From Leucobacter luti (GTDB lineage: Bacteria; Actinomycetota; Actinomycetes; Actinomycetales; Microbacteriaceae): a DNA stretch of 64,000 nucleotides. A program made the translations under genes and the position numbers. Each line of letters opens with the position of its first letter. The first letter of the stretch is position 1. The DNA lies in contig NZ_SHKI01000007.1 of NCBI RefSeq assembly GCF_004217175.1, positions 124,001 through 188,000 on the forward strand, written 5' to 3'. Positions 1 through 9,744 of this stretch are shown here, piece by piece. The notes beneath the pieces were generated by a model. That model was not told where the DNA came from, did no database searches, and worked only from the letters and a program-made list of their open reading frames with translations.

Positions 1-605
1 ACGCCGTCCTCGTTCGTGACGACCGCGGGGAAGCCGTTGGGGAGGCCGCGCACGGGCCCCTGTGCGGCGAGCGGACGCGCCGAGACCACGTCGATGACGC
101 CGACGAGCGCCGAGCCGGGCGTGGCGTTCAGCTGCGTGGCGAGCTGCGCGCTCTCCTCGGGCGAGAGGGCCAGGACCACGCGGTCGCCGGCCGCGGCGCA
201 GCGCACCGCTTCGCTGAGCGGGTTGGCCGCGGCCTCTGACACGAGCAGGAACTCGGGCGCGAGCGCCGGATCGCTGAAGCCCGGGCTCGCGTAGAGCGTG
301 TCGGCGCTCTCGGAGTCGAAGAACGCCATGTTGACGCCAACAAACGTGGACTCAGCGGCGATCGCGCTGCGATCCGCTGCCTCACTGACGACGGTGCGCT
401 GCGAGCTGACGATGTCCGTCTCCTTCGGCACCGACACCTGCGGGCTCTGCCCGAACTCGCCGAGCACCACCACGTTGTCGCTCAGCGCACCGGGCGCCAT
501 CGTTGGCGTGCAGTCAGCGCTCGCGGTCTGCTGTGCGCTGCACCCGGTGACCCCGGCGATAAGCAGCGCTGCCACTGCGGTTGCGGGAACGAGTCGACGA
601 AGCAT
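1..605 (-). CDS. FKBP-type peptidyl-prolyl isomerase lipoprotein (3' end missing)
   Basis: The first 201 residues run off the left edge of the window. The start is ATG at 605. A signal peptide ends in a lipobox (VTGC, Cys22), so the product should be a lipoprotein outside the membrane. The middle matches the poorly conserved N-terminal half of actinobacterial FKBP lipoproteins. Near the edge is a segment ending GFPAVVTNEDG, the typical linker just before the FKBP domain, so the catalytic domain itself lies outside. Gene order (FKBP, TrmI, HAD, PAC2, MshC) is common in Microbacteriaceae and supports the call. Function inferred: prolyl isomerisation of exported proteins. Confidence 0.7.
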   Translation of the reverse strand, partial: MLRRLVPATAVAALLIAGVTGCSAQQTASADCTPTMAPGALSDNVVVLGEFGQSPQVSVPKETDIVSSQRTVVSEAADRSAIAAESTFVGVNMAFFDSESADTLYASPGFSDPALAPEFLLVSEAAANPLSEAVRCAAAGDRVVLALSPEESAQLATQLNATPGSALVGVIDVVSARPLAAQGPVRGLPNGFPAVVTNEDG

Positions 606-708
606 ATGCACCTCTCGCGGAAGCCTCTGTGTGAACTCCGCCATCCTATCGAACATCGGCTGATGGTCCGCGCACCCCGCCGCCGGTGGGGTGCGCGGCG
701 GCACCGGG

Positions 709-1785
709 CTACGCGCCAGGCTCGGCGCTCGGCTCCTCCACCCCGCGCTCCTGGGCGAGCGAGCGCGCCTCGCGCACCTTCTTGCGCAGCACCTTCTCGC
801 TCTTCACGCGGTCGCCCACTACCTCGGGCGTCCACACCTCGGCGCTCGTCGCGTCGCCGGCGAGATCCGGCAGCCAGCTCGCGAGATCCGCGTCGGTGAA
901 GTCACCCTTCGAGGCGCGACGTTTGAGGCTCGGCAGCACCGTGCCGGGCGCGAGGCGCCGCGCAGTGATGAGGAAGCCGGTGTGCGCCACCATGCGGTGA
1001 TCGGGGCGGACGGCGAGCCCCTCGACGTGCCAGCCGCGCACCATAGTCTCGTTCGACTGCGGGTGCGTAAACAGGCCGCTGCGGCGGATCTCCTCTGCCG
1101 TGCGCGAGAGCTGCGTCACGGTTGCCACGTAGCAAATCAGCACGCCACCCGGCTTCAGCGCGTCGGCCGCAACCCCCACGCACTCCCAGGGCGCGAGCAT
1201 ATCGAGCACGACCCGGTCGACCGTGCCGTCCGGGCAGACCGCGGGAAGCGTGTCCTGCAGATCGCCCACCGACAGGGTCCAGTTCTCGGGCGCAGCGCCC
1301 GAGAACGCCGCGACGTTTGCGCGCGCCACGTCGGCGAACTCGTCACGCCGCTCGAACGAGAACAGCTCGCCACGCTCGCCGATCCCGCGCAGCAGGTGCA
1401 GCGAGAGCGCCCCCGACCCGACGCCGGCCTCCACCACGCGAGCGCCGGGGAAGATATCGGCGAGCGAGAGGATCTGCGCCGCGTCCTTGGGGTACACGAT
1501 CGCCGCGCCGCGGGGCATCGACATCACGAAGTCAGACAGCAGCGGCCGCAGCACCAGGTATTCCTCGCCGCTGCTGTTCACCACCACCGAGGCGTCGGGC
1601 AGCCCGACGAGGTCCGCGTGCGCGATCACACCGCGGTGGCTGTGAAACTCACCCTCGGGAACGAGCGTGATCGTGTTGAGCCGCCCCTTCGGGCCGGTGA
1701 GCTGCACCCGGTCGCCGTACCCGAGGGGGCCGCTCGATGCCGGCGTTCCGGCCGGGGTCTCGGCCATCGTGTCGTGTTCGCTCAC
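709..1785 (-). CDS. trmI: tRNA (adenine-N1)-methyltransferase TrmI
   Basis: A 358-residue SAM-dependent enzyme that makes 1-methyladenosine at position 58 of tRNA; the family usually acts as a homotetramer. An N-terminal beta domain (about 20-75, with GDRVQLTGPKG) precedes a Rossmann methyltransferase fold. SAM motif I (VVEAGVGSGALSL) is at about 117-129. The DRVVLDMLAPWE motif that follows is typical of TrmI. The C-terminal tail is charged and probably disordered. The start overlaps the stop of the HAD gene by four bases (ATGA), so the two are translationally coupled. A second ATG at residue 7 is also possible. Confidence 0.9.
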   Translation of the reverse strand: MSEHDTMAETPAGTPASSGPLGYGDRVQLTGPKGRLNTITLVPEGEFHSHRGVIAHADLVGLPDASVVVNSSGEEYLVLRPLLSDFVMSMPRGAAIVYPKDAAQILSLADIFPGARVVEAGVGSGALSLHLLRGIGERGELFSFERRDEFADVARANVAAFSGAAPENWTLSVGDLQDTLPAVCPDGTVDRVVLDMLAPWECVGVAADALKPGGVLICYVATVTQLSRTAEEIRRSGLFTHPQSNETMVRGWHVEGLAVRPDHRMVAHTGFLITARRLAPGTVLPSLKRRASKGDFTDADLASWLPDLAGDATSAEVWTPEVVGDRVKSEKVLRKKVREARSLAQERGVEEPSAEPGA

Positions 1786-2507
1786 GCGAGTTCTCCATTT
1801 TCAGTCGTGGTCTGGGTTCCTGTGTGGAACCGAAATCGTTCGGACAGTCGCGCCGCGTCAACGCCCGCAAGTGTGGGCCAGAGCTCGTGCGACGGCACCC
1901 CGTCGAGTGACAGCAGATTGGGGACCCCGATCGCGACGGCGCCCGATGCGGCGGCGGAGCGCAGGCCGTTCACCGAGTCCTCGAGCGCCAGGCACTCGGT
2001 GATCGGGACGCCGATGAGCTCAGCCCCGCGCAGATACGGTTCGGGATCCGGCTTTTCGCGCTGCACCTCGTCGCCGCCCAGCACGCCCGCAAACTCGAGC
2101 CCCTCGGGCAGGAGGGCGAGCACGGCGTCAGCGATCTCCCGCACGGCCATCGTCACGAGGCACGACGGGATCCCCGCGTCGCGCAGCGACCCGAGCAGCT
2201 CCAACGCGCCCGGGCGCCACGCGGGCGTCGTGCTGCGGAGCCCCGCGATCACGCCAGCGGTCCACTCAGCGATGATCTCGTCGACCGAGAGCGGGACGCC
2301 AAGCCCCTGGAACACGCGCGCGGCCGAGCGCAGCCCCGAGCCAACCAGCCCGTCGCGCACCTCGTCCGTGAGCTCGATGTCGTAGCGGCGCAGCATCTCA
2401 AGCTCGGTGGCGAGCCACAGCGGCTCCGAGTCGATCAGGGTGCCGTCCATGTCCCACAGCACCGCCGCGGGTATTCTCTGGGCAAGGTTCGTGGTCATCC
2501 GCACCAT
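1782..2507 (-). CDS. HAD-superfamily phosphatase (beta-phosphoglucomutase-like)
   Basis: A 241-residue haloacid dehalogenase-like hydrolase, subfamily IA. Motif I is WDMDGTLIDS, with the nucleophile and acid-base Asp near residues 19 and 21. Later come an alpha-helical cap, SCLVTMA (motif II) and GDEVQREKPDPEPYL with the motif III Lys, then LEDSVNGLRSAAASGA (motif IV). It should dephosphorylate a small phospho-metabolite; the substrate cannot be read from sequence. It is first in a two-gene unit with trmI. A second in-frame ATG three codons downstream (2498) is an equally plausible start, as neither has a clear Shine-Dalgarno. Confidence 0.85.
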   Translation of the reverse strand: MVRMTTNLAQRIPAAVLWDMDGTLIDSEPLWLATELEMLRRYDIELTDEVRDGLVGSGLRSAARVFQGLGVPLSVDEIIAEWTAGVIAGLRSTTPAWRPGALELLGSLRDAGIPSCLVTMAVREIADAVLALLPEGLEFAGVLGGDEVQREKPDPEPYLRGAELIGVPITECLALEDSVNGLRSAAASGAVAIGVPNLLSLDGVPSHELWPTLAGVDAARLSERFRFHTGTQTTTENGELA

Positions 2508-2588
2508 CTTACCGAGCCGCAGTCGTTATCCTGGTGAACGACCGTCATCCGCACGGCCATTCCGTCGACCTCCAAGGAGCACCAAGCC

Positions 2589-3728
2589 GTGACCGACGTC
2601 TCCCCCGGGTACCCACGCGTACTCATCGCTGCGTTCCAGGGCTGGAGCGACGCCGGCGACGCCACCACGGAGGTGCTCCACCATCTCGGCGCGCTCGTGG
2701 ACGCCGAGGTGCTGCACGTGATCGGCTCCGAGGGATACGTCGACTATCAGGTGCACCGCCCCAAGATCTCGCTCGACGACTCCGGCGAGCGTATCCTTGA
2801 GTGGCCAGACACGCGGCTCTACGGGTCGATCCGACGCCCCGGCGCCGACGACCCCGCGGAGGCCGACGGGGAGACCGTGCGCCGGATCGACGGCGGGCGC
2901 GTCACCGAGCTCTTCCTGCTCTCCGGCGTCGAGCCCGCCCGCGACTGGCAGAGCTTCGCCGACGAGATCGTCGAGCTCGTCGACGTGTGGGCGATCGACA
3001 ACGTGATCATCCTCGGCGCGATGTTCTCCGATGCGCCGCACTCCCGCCCGGTCGTCACCACCGTGACCAGCGAAGACGCCGGCCGCCGCGAAGCGACGGG
3101 CGCCACGCGCAGCACTTACGAGGGACCGGCCGGCATCGCGACCGTCGTCGACCTCGCCCTCACCGAGGCCGGGATCGCCCCGGTGTCGCTCTGGGCGCAG
3201 GTGCCGCACTACGTGCACAGCACCCCGTCGCCCAAGGTGACGCTCGCGCTGCTCGACAAGCTCGAGGAGCTGCTCGACATCGTGATCCCGCGCGGCGAGC
3301 TGCTCGACCAGGCCACCGATTGGGAAGCGAACATCAACCGCATCGCGGCGGCCGACGAGGACATGTCGCGGTACATCCGCGGTCTCGAGGAGACCCGCGA
3401 CGAGGCGCTCGCTGCGGAGACGACGGGCGACGCGATCGCGGCGGAGTTCGAGAAGTTCCTGGAGGGCGGCGACCGCGCCGGTGGCGAGGGCGGGAGCGGC
3501 GGTGCCGGCTCCGGGTCAGGTTCCGAGGCCGGGACCGCGTCCGCGGACAGTGCCGATCGCGCCGCCGCGGGCCCCGGCAACTCGGCCGCGGACTCCGAAG
3601 ACTCGGCGGCGGATCCCGCAGACTCGGCGGAATCGAACGCGGGCGATTCCGGCGATGCACCGGGCGACGCTGCCGGCCGCGGCGAGGGCGACGACCCGGA
3701 GGCCGGCGAAACCCCTCCCGCCCGCTAG
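2589..3728 (+). CDS. PAC2-family protein
   Basis: A 379-residue protein whose first 280 residues form a PAC2 domain (opening with PRVLIAAFQGWSDAGDA). PAC2 domains occur in proteasome-assembly chaperones of archaea and eukaryotes; the actinobacterial role is not established. From about residue 290 the chain turns into a low-complexity acidic tail rich in Gly, Ser, Ala, Asp and Glu, built from imperfect repeats such as DSAADPADSAE, so it is likely disordered. It is divergent from the HAD gene, with 81 bases between the starts. The start is GTG after an AAGGAG-type ribosome site. Confidence 0.8.
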   Translation: MTDVSPGYPRVLIAAFQGWSDAGDATTEVLHHLGALVDAEVLHVIGSEGYVDYQVHRPKISLDDSGERILEWPDTRLYGSIRRPGADDPAEADGETVRRIDGGRVTELFLLSGVEPARDWQSFADEIVELVDVWAIDNVIILGAMFSDAPHSRPVVTTVTSEDAGRREATGATRSTYEGPAGIATVVDLALTEAGIAPVSLWAQVPHYVHSTPSPKVTLALLDKLEELLDIVIPRGELLDQATDWEANINRIAAADEDMSRYIRGLEETRDEALAAETTGDAIAAEFEKFLEGGDRAGGEGGSGGAGSGSGSEAGTASADSADRAAAGPGNSAADSEDSAADPADSAESNAGDSGDAPGDAAGRGEGDDPEAGETPPAR

Positions 3729-4365
3729 CCACGCGCGCCGCGATGCGGCTAGCGCAGTGCGTGCGTCGACCCTCGCCGCGCGCACCGTTGGGTGTCGGGT
3801 GTGCGCCGCGGGGCGACGGGCGTGCGCCGCGTCACGAGTGACGGGCTCGCGCACGAGTGGGGCTTCCCCCACGAGTGGAGGACTCGCGCACGAGCGTGCG
3901 GCTCCACACCCCCCGCGAAGCCGCACACTCGCGACGAAGCCGCACGCTCGTCGGGGTTTCGGGGCAAAGCCGACGATCGATGGCCCGGGAGGCGCAGCCC
4001 GTGCATCTGCCTGGCTGGCGGGCCAGCGCGCGCCGCGCAGCGACAGCGAATGTGAGCCCGGTGTGCGCCCGGACGGCACGCCGAGCCAGTCCGCCGGGCT
4101 CGCTCACGCGCGAGCGGGGCTTCCGCGCGCGAGCGGGGCTTCCGCGTTGCGCGTGGCGGGCTCCCGCACGAGTGGAGGATTCGCGCACGAGCGTGCGGCT
4201 CCACACCCCCAGCGAAGCCGCACACTCGCGACGAAGCCGCACGCTCGTCGGGGTGGGCCGCGGCGAGACGGGACACGGCGGCACGCGCGCAGCAGCCCGC
4301 ACGCGCGCAGCAGCCCGCACCCGCGCCGTAACGCCCCCGCGCCACCGCGCCCCGCGAGTCCGGGG
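3729..4365. repeat. Intergenic region with REP-like repeats between convergent genes
   Basis: A 637-base gap between the convergent PAC2 and mshC genes. Two 88-base copies of one element (3870-3957 and 4167-4254) differ at only two positions. Each has 14-base inverted arms (ACGAGCGTGCGGCT and its complement) around a loop with a further, slightly diverged AGCCGCACACTCG half. Shorter relatives (CACGAGTGG + GCTTCC) lie at 3840-3880 and a tandem GCGCGAGCGGGGCTTCC pair at about 4110-4145. A tandem of an 18-base GCACGCGCGCAGCAGCCC unit is at about 4282-4318. No supported gene is present. The same core recurs at 15411-15490. Confidence 0.75.
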
Positions 4366-5610
4366 CTAGAGACGCACGCCGAGCAGCGCGAGCACCGCGT
4401 CGGCAACGAGGGCAGGCTCGTCGACCCCGCGGTCGAGCGCCGCGTCGAGCGTCGCGAGCATCACCGGCGTGTCGAGGTCGTTGGCGAGAGCCGCGCGCAG
4501 CTGCTGCACAACGGTCGCGGCTACGACCGGGTCCTCGCAGGGCCGCACGAGCCCCGCGCGCCACGCATCGAGGCGGCGCGTGGCGGTCGCGAGGTCCGCG
4601 TCGTGCCACTCCCACTCCGAGCGGTAGTGGTGCGCCAGCAGGCCCAGCCGGATCGCCGAGGGGTCGGCTCCCCCGTCGAGCAGCTTCGACACGAACACCA
4701 GGTTGCCGCGCGACTTCGACATCTTGTGCCCCTGGTACGCGACGAGGCCGACGTGGCAGTAGGCGTGCGCGAGCGGGGTCCCCGAGAGCGCCGTCGCGTG
4801 CGCCGCGGTGTATTCGTGGTGCGGGAAGATCAGGTCCGAGCCGCCGCCCTGCACCGTGAACGCCCCGCCCAGCGCGCCGGTGGCGATCACCGAGCACTCG
4901 ATATGCCAGCCCGGGCGCCCCGGACCGACCGGCGACTCCCAGCTCGGCTCGCCGTCGCGCGCCGCGCGCCACAGCAGGGGGTCGAGCGGGCCGCGCTTGC
5001 CGGGGCGGTCAGGGTCGCCGCCGCGCTCGGCGCTGAGCTTGCGCATCAGCTCGGGATCGTACGGGGCCACGTCGCCGAGCCGCCACTGCGTCTCGCGCTC
5101 GGCCGCCGCGGTGTCGAAGTAGATGTCGTCGCCCTCGGCGTCGGCGGTTTCGACCGTGTACGCGAGCCCGCGCTCCTGGAGCTGTCGCACGGCCGACGAG
5201 ATCTCGTCGATCTGCTCGGTCACGGCGATGAAGTGCTCGGGCGGGAGCATGCCGAGCCGGTGCATGTCGGACCGGTAGAGCCCGATCTGTTCGTCGGCCA
5301 GCACCCGCCAGTCAACACCGGTGTCATTCGCGCGCTCGAGGAGCGGGTCGTCAACGTCGGTGATGTTCTGGGCGTACACCGTCTCGATCCCCGCGTCGCG
5401 CCAGGCACGCTGCATGATGTCGAAGGTGAGGTACGTGAACGCGTGGCCGAGGTGGGTGGCATCGTACGGGGTGATCCCGCACACGTAGAGCAGCGCCCGG
5501 CCGTCCGGGATCGCCGGGTGCTCCATGCGCTGGGTTGCCGTGTTGAACAGCTTCGGCATACTTCCCGTGCCGCTCAGCTGCGGCAGATCGGGCTGGGTCC
5601 AAGTCCTCAC
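4366..5610 (-). CDS. mshC: L-cysteine:1D-myo-inositol 2-amino-2-deoxy-glucopyranoside ligase (mycothiol ligase)
   Basis: A 414-residue class I cysteinyl-tRNA synthetase paralogue. It joins Cys to GlcN-Ins using ATP, the third step of mycothiol synthesis in the cytosol. Visible features: the HIGH-type motif HLGH at 53-56, the KMSKS loop at 296-300, and zinc ligands that fit Cys44, Cys239 and His264. The length matches MshC rather than CysRS, which carries an extra anticodon-binding domain. The start ATG overlaps the uppP stop by four bases, so the two are coupled. Downstream lies the REP-like intergenic region. Confidence 0.93.
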   Translation of the reverse strand: MRTWTQPDLPQLSGTGSMPKLFNTATQRMEHPAIPDGRALLYVCGITPYDATHLGHAFTYLTFDIMQRAWRDAGIETVYAQNITDVDDPLLERANDTGVDWRVLADEQIGLYRSDMHRLGMLPPEHFIAVTEQIDEISSAVRQLQERGLAYTVETADAEGDDIYFDTAAAERETQWRLGDVAPYDPELMRKLSAERGGDPDRPGKRGPLDPLLWRAARDGEPSWESPVGPGRPGWHIECSVIATGALGGAFTVQGGGSDLIFPHHEYTAAHATALSGTPLAHAYCHVGLVAYQGHKMSKSRGNLVFVSKLLDGGADPSAIRLGLLAHHYRSEWEWHDADLATATRRLDAWRAGLVRPCEDPVVAATVVQQLRAALANDLDTPVMLATLDAALDRGVDEPALVADAVLALLGVRL

Positions 5611-6485
5611 AGTGCGCCTCCCACGGCTGCGGTGGCGGCCTGAGCAGCCGCGGTGCCGCCCTCCGCCGTCAGTACACCGGTGCCGAGCAGCACGATGATG
5701 AGCGCGCCGAGCAGCACGCGGTAGATCACGAACGGCATGAAGCTGCGCTTCGAGATGTAGCGCATGAACAGCCCGATCACGACGAGCGCGATGACGAACG
5801 CCACGACGGTCGCGACGAGCGTGAGCCCCATCGGAGTTTCGCCGGCGGGGGCGCGCAGCGCTTTGGAGAGCTGGTAGAAGCCGGATCCGAAGACGGCGGG
5901 GATCGCGAGCAGGAACGAGTAGCGTGCCGCGGCCTCACGCGTGTAGCCCATGAGCAGGCCGGCGGTGATGGTGCCGCCCGAGCGCGAGACGCCGGGGATC
6001 AGCGCGAGCGCCTGCGCGAACCCGAAGCCGACGCCGTGCTTCCAGGTCAGCTTCTCCAGCGGGCGTGTCTTGCGGCCAATGCGATCGGCGATTCCGAGCA
6101 GGATACCGAACACGATCAGGCTGATCGCCACGAACCAGAGCGAGCGCAGCGTGCCCTCTATCTGGTCCTGGAACAGCAGTCCGAGCACCACGATCGGGAG
6201 TGTGCCGAGGATGATCCACCAGCCCATGAGGGCGTCCGGGTCCTTGCGCGGGAGCTTGCCCGTGAGCGACTTCCACCAGCTGCCGATGATGCGGACGATG
6301 TCGCGCCAGAAGAACACGACCACCGCGGCCTCCGTGCCGAGCTGGGTGATCGCGGTGAACGCGGCCCCGGCGTCGCCGATCCCCATGAGTTCGCTTGCGA
6401 TGCGCAGGTGCGCGCTCGACGAAATCGGCAGAAACTCCGTGAGCCCCTGGATTATGCCGAGCAGAATCGCCTCGAAGATTCCCAT
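5607..6485 (-). CDS. uppP: Undecaprenyl-diphosphatase UppP (BacA)
   Basis: A 292-residue integral membrane phosphatase that recycles undecaprenyl pyrophosphate, the lipid carrier for peptidoglycan and other wall polymers. The first signature ([14 protein letters not shown]) is near residues 15-28. The second ([15 protein letters not shown]) is in the middle. About eight hydrophobic segments are present. The Ala- and Gly-rich C-terminus is a typical extension. Co-transcription with mshC is likely from the four-base overlap. Confidence 0.95.
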   Translation of the reverse strand: MGIFEAILLGIIQGLTEFLPISSSAHLRIASELMGIGDAGAAFTAITQLGTEAAVVVFFWRDIVRIIGSWWKSLTGKLPRKDPDALMGWWIILGTLPIVVLGLLFQDQIEGTLRSLWFVAISLIVFGILLGIADRIGRKTRPLEKLTWKHGVGFGFAQALALIPGVSRSGGTITAGLLMGYTREAAARYSFLLAIPAVFGSGFYQLSKALRAPAGETPMGLTLVATVVAFVIALVVIGLFMRYISKRSFMPFVIYRVLLGALIIVLLGTGVLTAEGGTAAAQAATAAVGGAL

Positions 6486-6603
6486 GGTTTCCTTTCGTGG
6501 CGGGCGCAGTGAACGCGCCTCATCGAATCGGGCCGCCGTCCAGACTAGCCCACCCGGCCCCCGCGCTTCACGTCAGGGGCGGGTCGAATTCACAGGGTCG
6601 GGG

Positions 6604-7917
6604 CTAGTAGCTGCGCAGCAGATCGACGAGCACGCGGTGGCCGAAGTCGAGAGCGTCGAGCGGCACGCGTTCGTCCACACCGTGGAACATGCCGGGGAAA
6701 TCGAGGTCGGCGGGCAGGCGCAGCGGGGCGAAGCCGTACCCGGTGATACCCAGACGCGAGAGCGCTTTGTTGTCGGTGCCGCCCGAGAGCAGGTACGGCA
6801 GCACGCGCGCCTCGGGATCGTGCAGCTTGAGGCTCGCCGTCATCGCCTCGACGAGCTCGCCGGCGAACGGCACCTCGAGGCCGATGTCCGAGTGCACGGT
6901 CTCGATCTCGATGTCGGGGCCGACGATGCGCTGCACCTCGGCGAGCACGTCCGCCTGCTGGTCCGGCAGCGAGCGAATGTCAACGAGCGCCTCGGCCGTG
7001 TCCGGGATCACGTTGTGCTTGTACCCGGCCGTGAGCACGGTCGGGTTGCTCGTGTTGCGCAGGCTCGCCTGAATGAAGCCGCCGCTCTTGCCGAGGCGGA
7101 GCACCAGCTCGTCGGGCGCCACCTCGGTGGGGTCTTCTCCGAGGATCGCTGCGATCTGGTCGATCAGTTCGCGCGTCGTGTCGCAGAGCGCCAGCGGCCA
7201 CTCGTGCCGCCCGAGCGCCGCGATCGCCTCGGCCAGGCGCGTCACCGCGTTGTCGTGCCACACGCGAGAGCCGTGCGCCGCGGTGCCGCGTGCGCGCAGG
7301 CGGACCCAGTCAAGCGACTTCTCGCCGGTCTGGATCACGTAGGCGCGCGTGCCCTCCACGTCGATCGAGTAGCCACCCACCTCGCTCACCGCGGTCCCGG
7401 CGCCCTCGAACAGCTCGGGGTGGTGTGTGACCAGGTAGTGGGAGCCGTACACGCCGCCGTTCTCCTCGTCGGCGAAGAACGCCAGGATCACGTCGCGGCG
7501 GGGCCGCTCTCCCGCGCGCAGCAGCTCGGCCACGGCGGTGAGGATCATCGCGTCCATGTCTTTCATGTCGACCGCGCCGCGCCCCCACAGCAGCCCGTCG
7601 CGGACCTCGCCTGCGAACGGGTCGACGCTCCAGTTCGCGGGGTCGGCCGGGACCACGTCGAGGTGCCCGTGCAGCACGAGGGCGGGGAGCTCCGGATCCG
7701 ACCCGGCCACCCGCGCCACCACGCTTGCGCGCCCCGGCTCCGATTCGATGATCGTGGGGTCGAGGCCGAGCTCGCGCAGGTACGCCGCCACGTAGTCTGC
7801 CGCCGGGCGCTCCGGCTCGGCGTCGCCGCCGCCGCGGTTCGACGTATCGATCCGAATCAGGTCGCGGGCGATGCGGGCGGTTTCCGAGAGCTCCGGCTCG
7901 AGCGATTCGATACTCAT
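6604..7917 (-). CDS. M20-family metallopeptidase (ArgE/DapE/CPG2-like)
   Basis: A 437-residue zinc hydrolase with the M20 layout. The first metal His and catalytic Asp lie in VLHGHLDVVPAD, and the bridging Asp in WGRGAVDMKDMDAM. The Glu pair is in FADEENGGVYG, a dimerisation insert follows, and the last His is in the LLSGGTDNKALSRLG to FHGVDERVP region. It should cut a dipeptide, acyl-amino acid or similar amide; the exact substrate is unknown. It lies 118 bases upstream of uppP on the same strand and is divergent from the SDR gene. Confidence 0.85.
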   Translation of the reverse strand: MSIESLEPELSETARIARDLIRIDTSNRGGGDAEPERPAADYVAAYLRELGLDPTIIESEPGRASVVARVAGSDPELPALVLHGHLDVVPADPANWSVDPFAGEVRDGLLWGRGAVDMKDMDAMILTAVAELLRAGERPRRDVILAFFADEENGGVYGSHYLVTHHPELFEGAGTAVSEVGGYSIDVEGTRAYVIQTGEKSLDWVRLRARGTAAHGSRVWHDNAVTRLAEAIAALGRHEWPLALCDTTRELIDQIAAILGEDPTEVAPDELVLRLGKSGGFIQASLRNTSNPTVLTAGYKHNVIPDTAEALVDIRSLPDQQADVLAEVQRIVGPDIEIETVHSDIGLEVPFAGELVEAMTASLKLHDPEARVLPYLLSGGTDNKALSRLGITGYGFAPLRLPADLDFPGMFHGVDERVPLDALDFGHRVLVDLLRSY

Positions 7918-8100
7918 GAGTCAAGGGTATCCGCCCGCTCGGACATTCGGGAGGGGGATCACGAACTGTGACGGGCGGGGCGCCAGGTGATCAGACCCGC
8001 CTGAGAATTTCCCCGCTGCGCACCACCCCACCGCGGGTGAACACTGAACACGGATGGGGCGTTCGCCCGGTCTCAACCAGTCGACGAAAGTAGGGGTTTG

Positions 8101-8862
8101 ATGAGCACTCATATCGTTCAGGATCGTTTTGCCGGAAAGGTCGCGATCGTGACCGGGGCCGGGTCAGGAATCGGCAAGGCGATCGCGCAGCGCATCCTCG
8201 CCGAGGGCGGCACCGTCGTCGCGTCAGACGTGTCCGCCGAGCGCCTCGCGGAGTTTGCAACCGAGGCGGCGACCGAGCGGCTGCGGACCGTCGTGAGCGA
8301 TGTCACCGTCGAGGCGGATATCGCGAAGCTGGTTGACGCCGCGGGCGGGGTCGTCGACGCCGTGGCGAACAACGCCGGCATCATGGACGGCTTCTACCCG
8401 GCGGCCGAGGTCCCCGACGACGTGTGGCAGCGCGTCTTCGATATCAACGTGACGGGCGTGATGCGCCTCACCCGCGCCGTGCTGCCGGGCATGGTCGAGC
8501 GTGGCTCCGGCGCGATCGTCAACACCGCGAGCGAGGCCGGCATCCGCGGCAACGCCGCCGGCGCCGCATACACGGCCTCCAAGCACGCGGTCGTGGGCTT
8601 CACCAAGAACACCGCGTTCATGTACGGCCGCCAGGGCGTTCGCGTCAACGCGGTCGCACCGGGCGGGGTGGCCACGAACGTGGACGGATCGTTCAAGTCG
8701 GAGACCGCAGCGAAGCTGATGGGCCCGGCGTTCCAGACGCTCGGACTTGCACCGGCCACCCCCGATGAGCTGGCGAGCGCGATCACCTGGCTGCTCAGCG
8801 ACGACGCGGCGAACGTCAACGGCGTGGTGCTCGCGTCAGACGGCGGCTGGTCGGCGCAGTAG
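8101..8862 (+). CDS. Short-chain dehydrogenase/reductase
   Basis: A 253-residue classical SDR. The NAD(P)-binding TGAGSGIGKA motif is near residue 19, followed by NNAG, the catalytic Ser region (NTASEAG) and YTASKHA (Tyr-Lys pair). The Asp after the second strand (ASDVSAE) suggests NAD(H) preference; that is inference. ATG at 8101 is preferred over the TTG three bases upstream, with a GTAGGGG ribosome site. It is followed by the bidirectional terminator at 8961-8994. Substrate unknown. Confidence 0.88.
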   Translation: MSTHIVQDRFAGKVAIVTGAGSGIGKAIAQRILAEGGTVVASDVSAERLAEFATEAATERLRTVVSDVTVEADIAKLVDAAGGVVDAVANNAGIMDGFYPAAEVPDDVWQRVFDINVTGVMRLTRAVLPGMVERGSGAIVNTASEAGIRGNAAGAAYTASKHAVVGFTKNTAFMYGRQGVRVNAVAPGGVATNVDGSFKSETAAKLMGPAFQTLGLAPATPDELASAITWLLSDDAANVNGVVLASDGGWSAQ

Positions 8863-8960
8863 TTCGTGGGCGGCGTCGGGGTGGGCAATACGGCTCCCCC
8901 GACGCTCGCGCTCGCGCTCGCGCCGGCGCGCACACACCGGCACTTCTGGGCCGCACACGC

Positions 8961-8994
8961 AAAGAAACCCCCTTCCGAAGAAGGGGGTTTCTTT
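8961..8994. terminator. Bidirectional intrinsic terminator
   Basis: A perfect 15-bp stem (AAAGAAACCCCCTTC and its complement) closed by a CGAA tetraloop. The stem's own ends supply T-runs in both directions. It sits between the SDR gene on the plus strand and the tRNA-Leu on the minus strand, so it can end both transcripts. Confidence 0.9.
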
Positions 8995-9001
8995 CACTAC
9001 G

Positions 9002-9086
9002 TGCGCGGAGGGGGACTTGAACCCCCACGCCCTAATACGGGCACTAGCACCTCAAGCTAGCGCGTCTGCCATTCCGCCACCCGCGC
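9002..9086 (-). tRNA. tRNA-Leu (GAG anticodon)
   Basis: An 85-base tRNA with a long variable arm, as expected for Leu. The acceptor arm pairs GCGCGGG with TCCGCGC (one G-U), and the discriminator base is A. The anticodon loop reads CTTGAGG, giving anticodon GAG for CUC/CUU codons. The T-arm has GGTTCAAGTCC-type bases. The CCA end is not encoded. The terminator follows within 10 bases. Confidence 0.95.
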
Positions 9087-9207
9087 TCACGTTGTGTTCT
9101 TTCAGTTTCTCACCGGCCGAACAGAGAATAACTTAGCACGGAACGCGAGAACGAAACCAATTCACCCGGGAACTCGCGCGCGTCGCGCCCGCTTTCAGGC
9201 CCCAGAA

Positions 9208-9699
9208 TCACGCGACACGCCCGATCTGCGCGAGCTCCGCATTGGTTGCGCGACGCAGCGCCGCGGGCTCGAGTTCGATGTCGAGGCCGCGGCGCCCGCC
9301 CGAGACGAGCACGGTCTCGTGGCCCAGCGCGGACGCGTCGAGCACGGTCTGCAGGCGCGTACGCTGGCCGAGCGGGCTGATCCCGCCCACCACGTACCCG
9401 GTGCGCCGCTCGGCGAGCGCGGGGTCTGCCATCACCGCGCGTTTGCCACCCACTGCCGCCGCGAGCGCCTTCAGATCGAGCTTGCCGGCCACCGGCACGA
9501 TTGCGACCACGAGCGCGCCGTCGACGTCGGCGAGGAGCGTCTTAAACACGCGTGCGGGATCCACCCCGAGCGCCGCGGCCGCCTCGCCGCCGAAGTCGGT
9601 GACCGCCGGGTCGTGCGCGTAGCTGCGCTCAGTGAACCCGATCCCGAGCTTTGTGAGCGCGACGGTCGCGGGCGTCGCGCCCCCGGTCTTCTTTCCCAT
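9208..9699 (-). CDS. ybaK: Cys-tRNA(Pro) deacylase YbaK/EbsC family
   Basis: A 163-residue single-domain editing protein. It hydrolyses Cys-tRNA(Pro), clearing mischarged product of prolyl-tRNA synthetase in trans. The YbaK fold is visible from VFKTLLADVDG through GKLDLKALAAAVGGKRA to the YVVGGISPLGQR signature, which contains the conserved Gly-Gly-Ile-Ser-Pro. The GGRRGLDIELEP end is typical of YbaK rather than ProX. It stands alone between the tRNA-Leu and the helicase gene. Confidence 0.9.
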   Translation of the reverse strand: MGKKTGGATPATVALTKLGIGFTERSYAHDPAVTDFGGEAAAALGVDPARVFKTLLADVDGALVVAIVPVAGKLDLKALAAAVGGKRAVMADPALAERRTGYVVGGISPLGQRTRLQTVLDASALGHETVLVSGGRRGLDIELEPAALRRATNAELAQIGRVA

Positions 9700-9744
9700 G
9701 CGGCAAGCCTAGGCGCTGTCGCCCGCGCCAGCGCGCACCCGCCG

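Noticed and set aside
691-2385. Open frame of 564 codons on the plus strand
   Set aside because: It is antisense to trmI and the HAD gene. Long antisense frames are expected at this GC content, and the translation is Arg/Ala/Pro-rich with no family.
3870-4254. Possible CRISPR array
   Set aside because: Only two copies of the long repeat, spaced 297 bases apart, with internal hairpins and no cas genes.
3481-5643. Open frame of 720 codons over the repeats and antisense to mshC
   Set aside because: Low-complexity translation, crosses REP-like repeats, and the opposite strand has clear mshC motifs.
5950-7971. Open frame of 673 codons on the plus strand
   Set aside because: Antisense to uppP and the M20 peptidase, both of which have conserved motifs.
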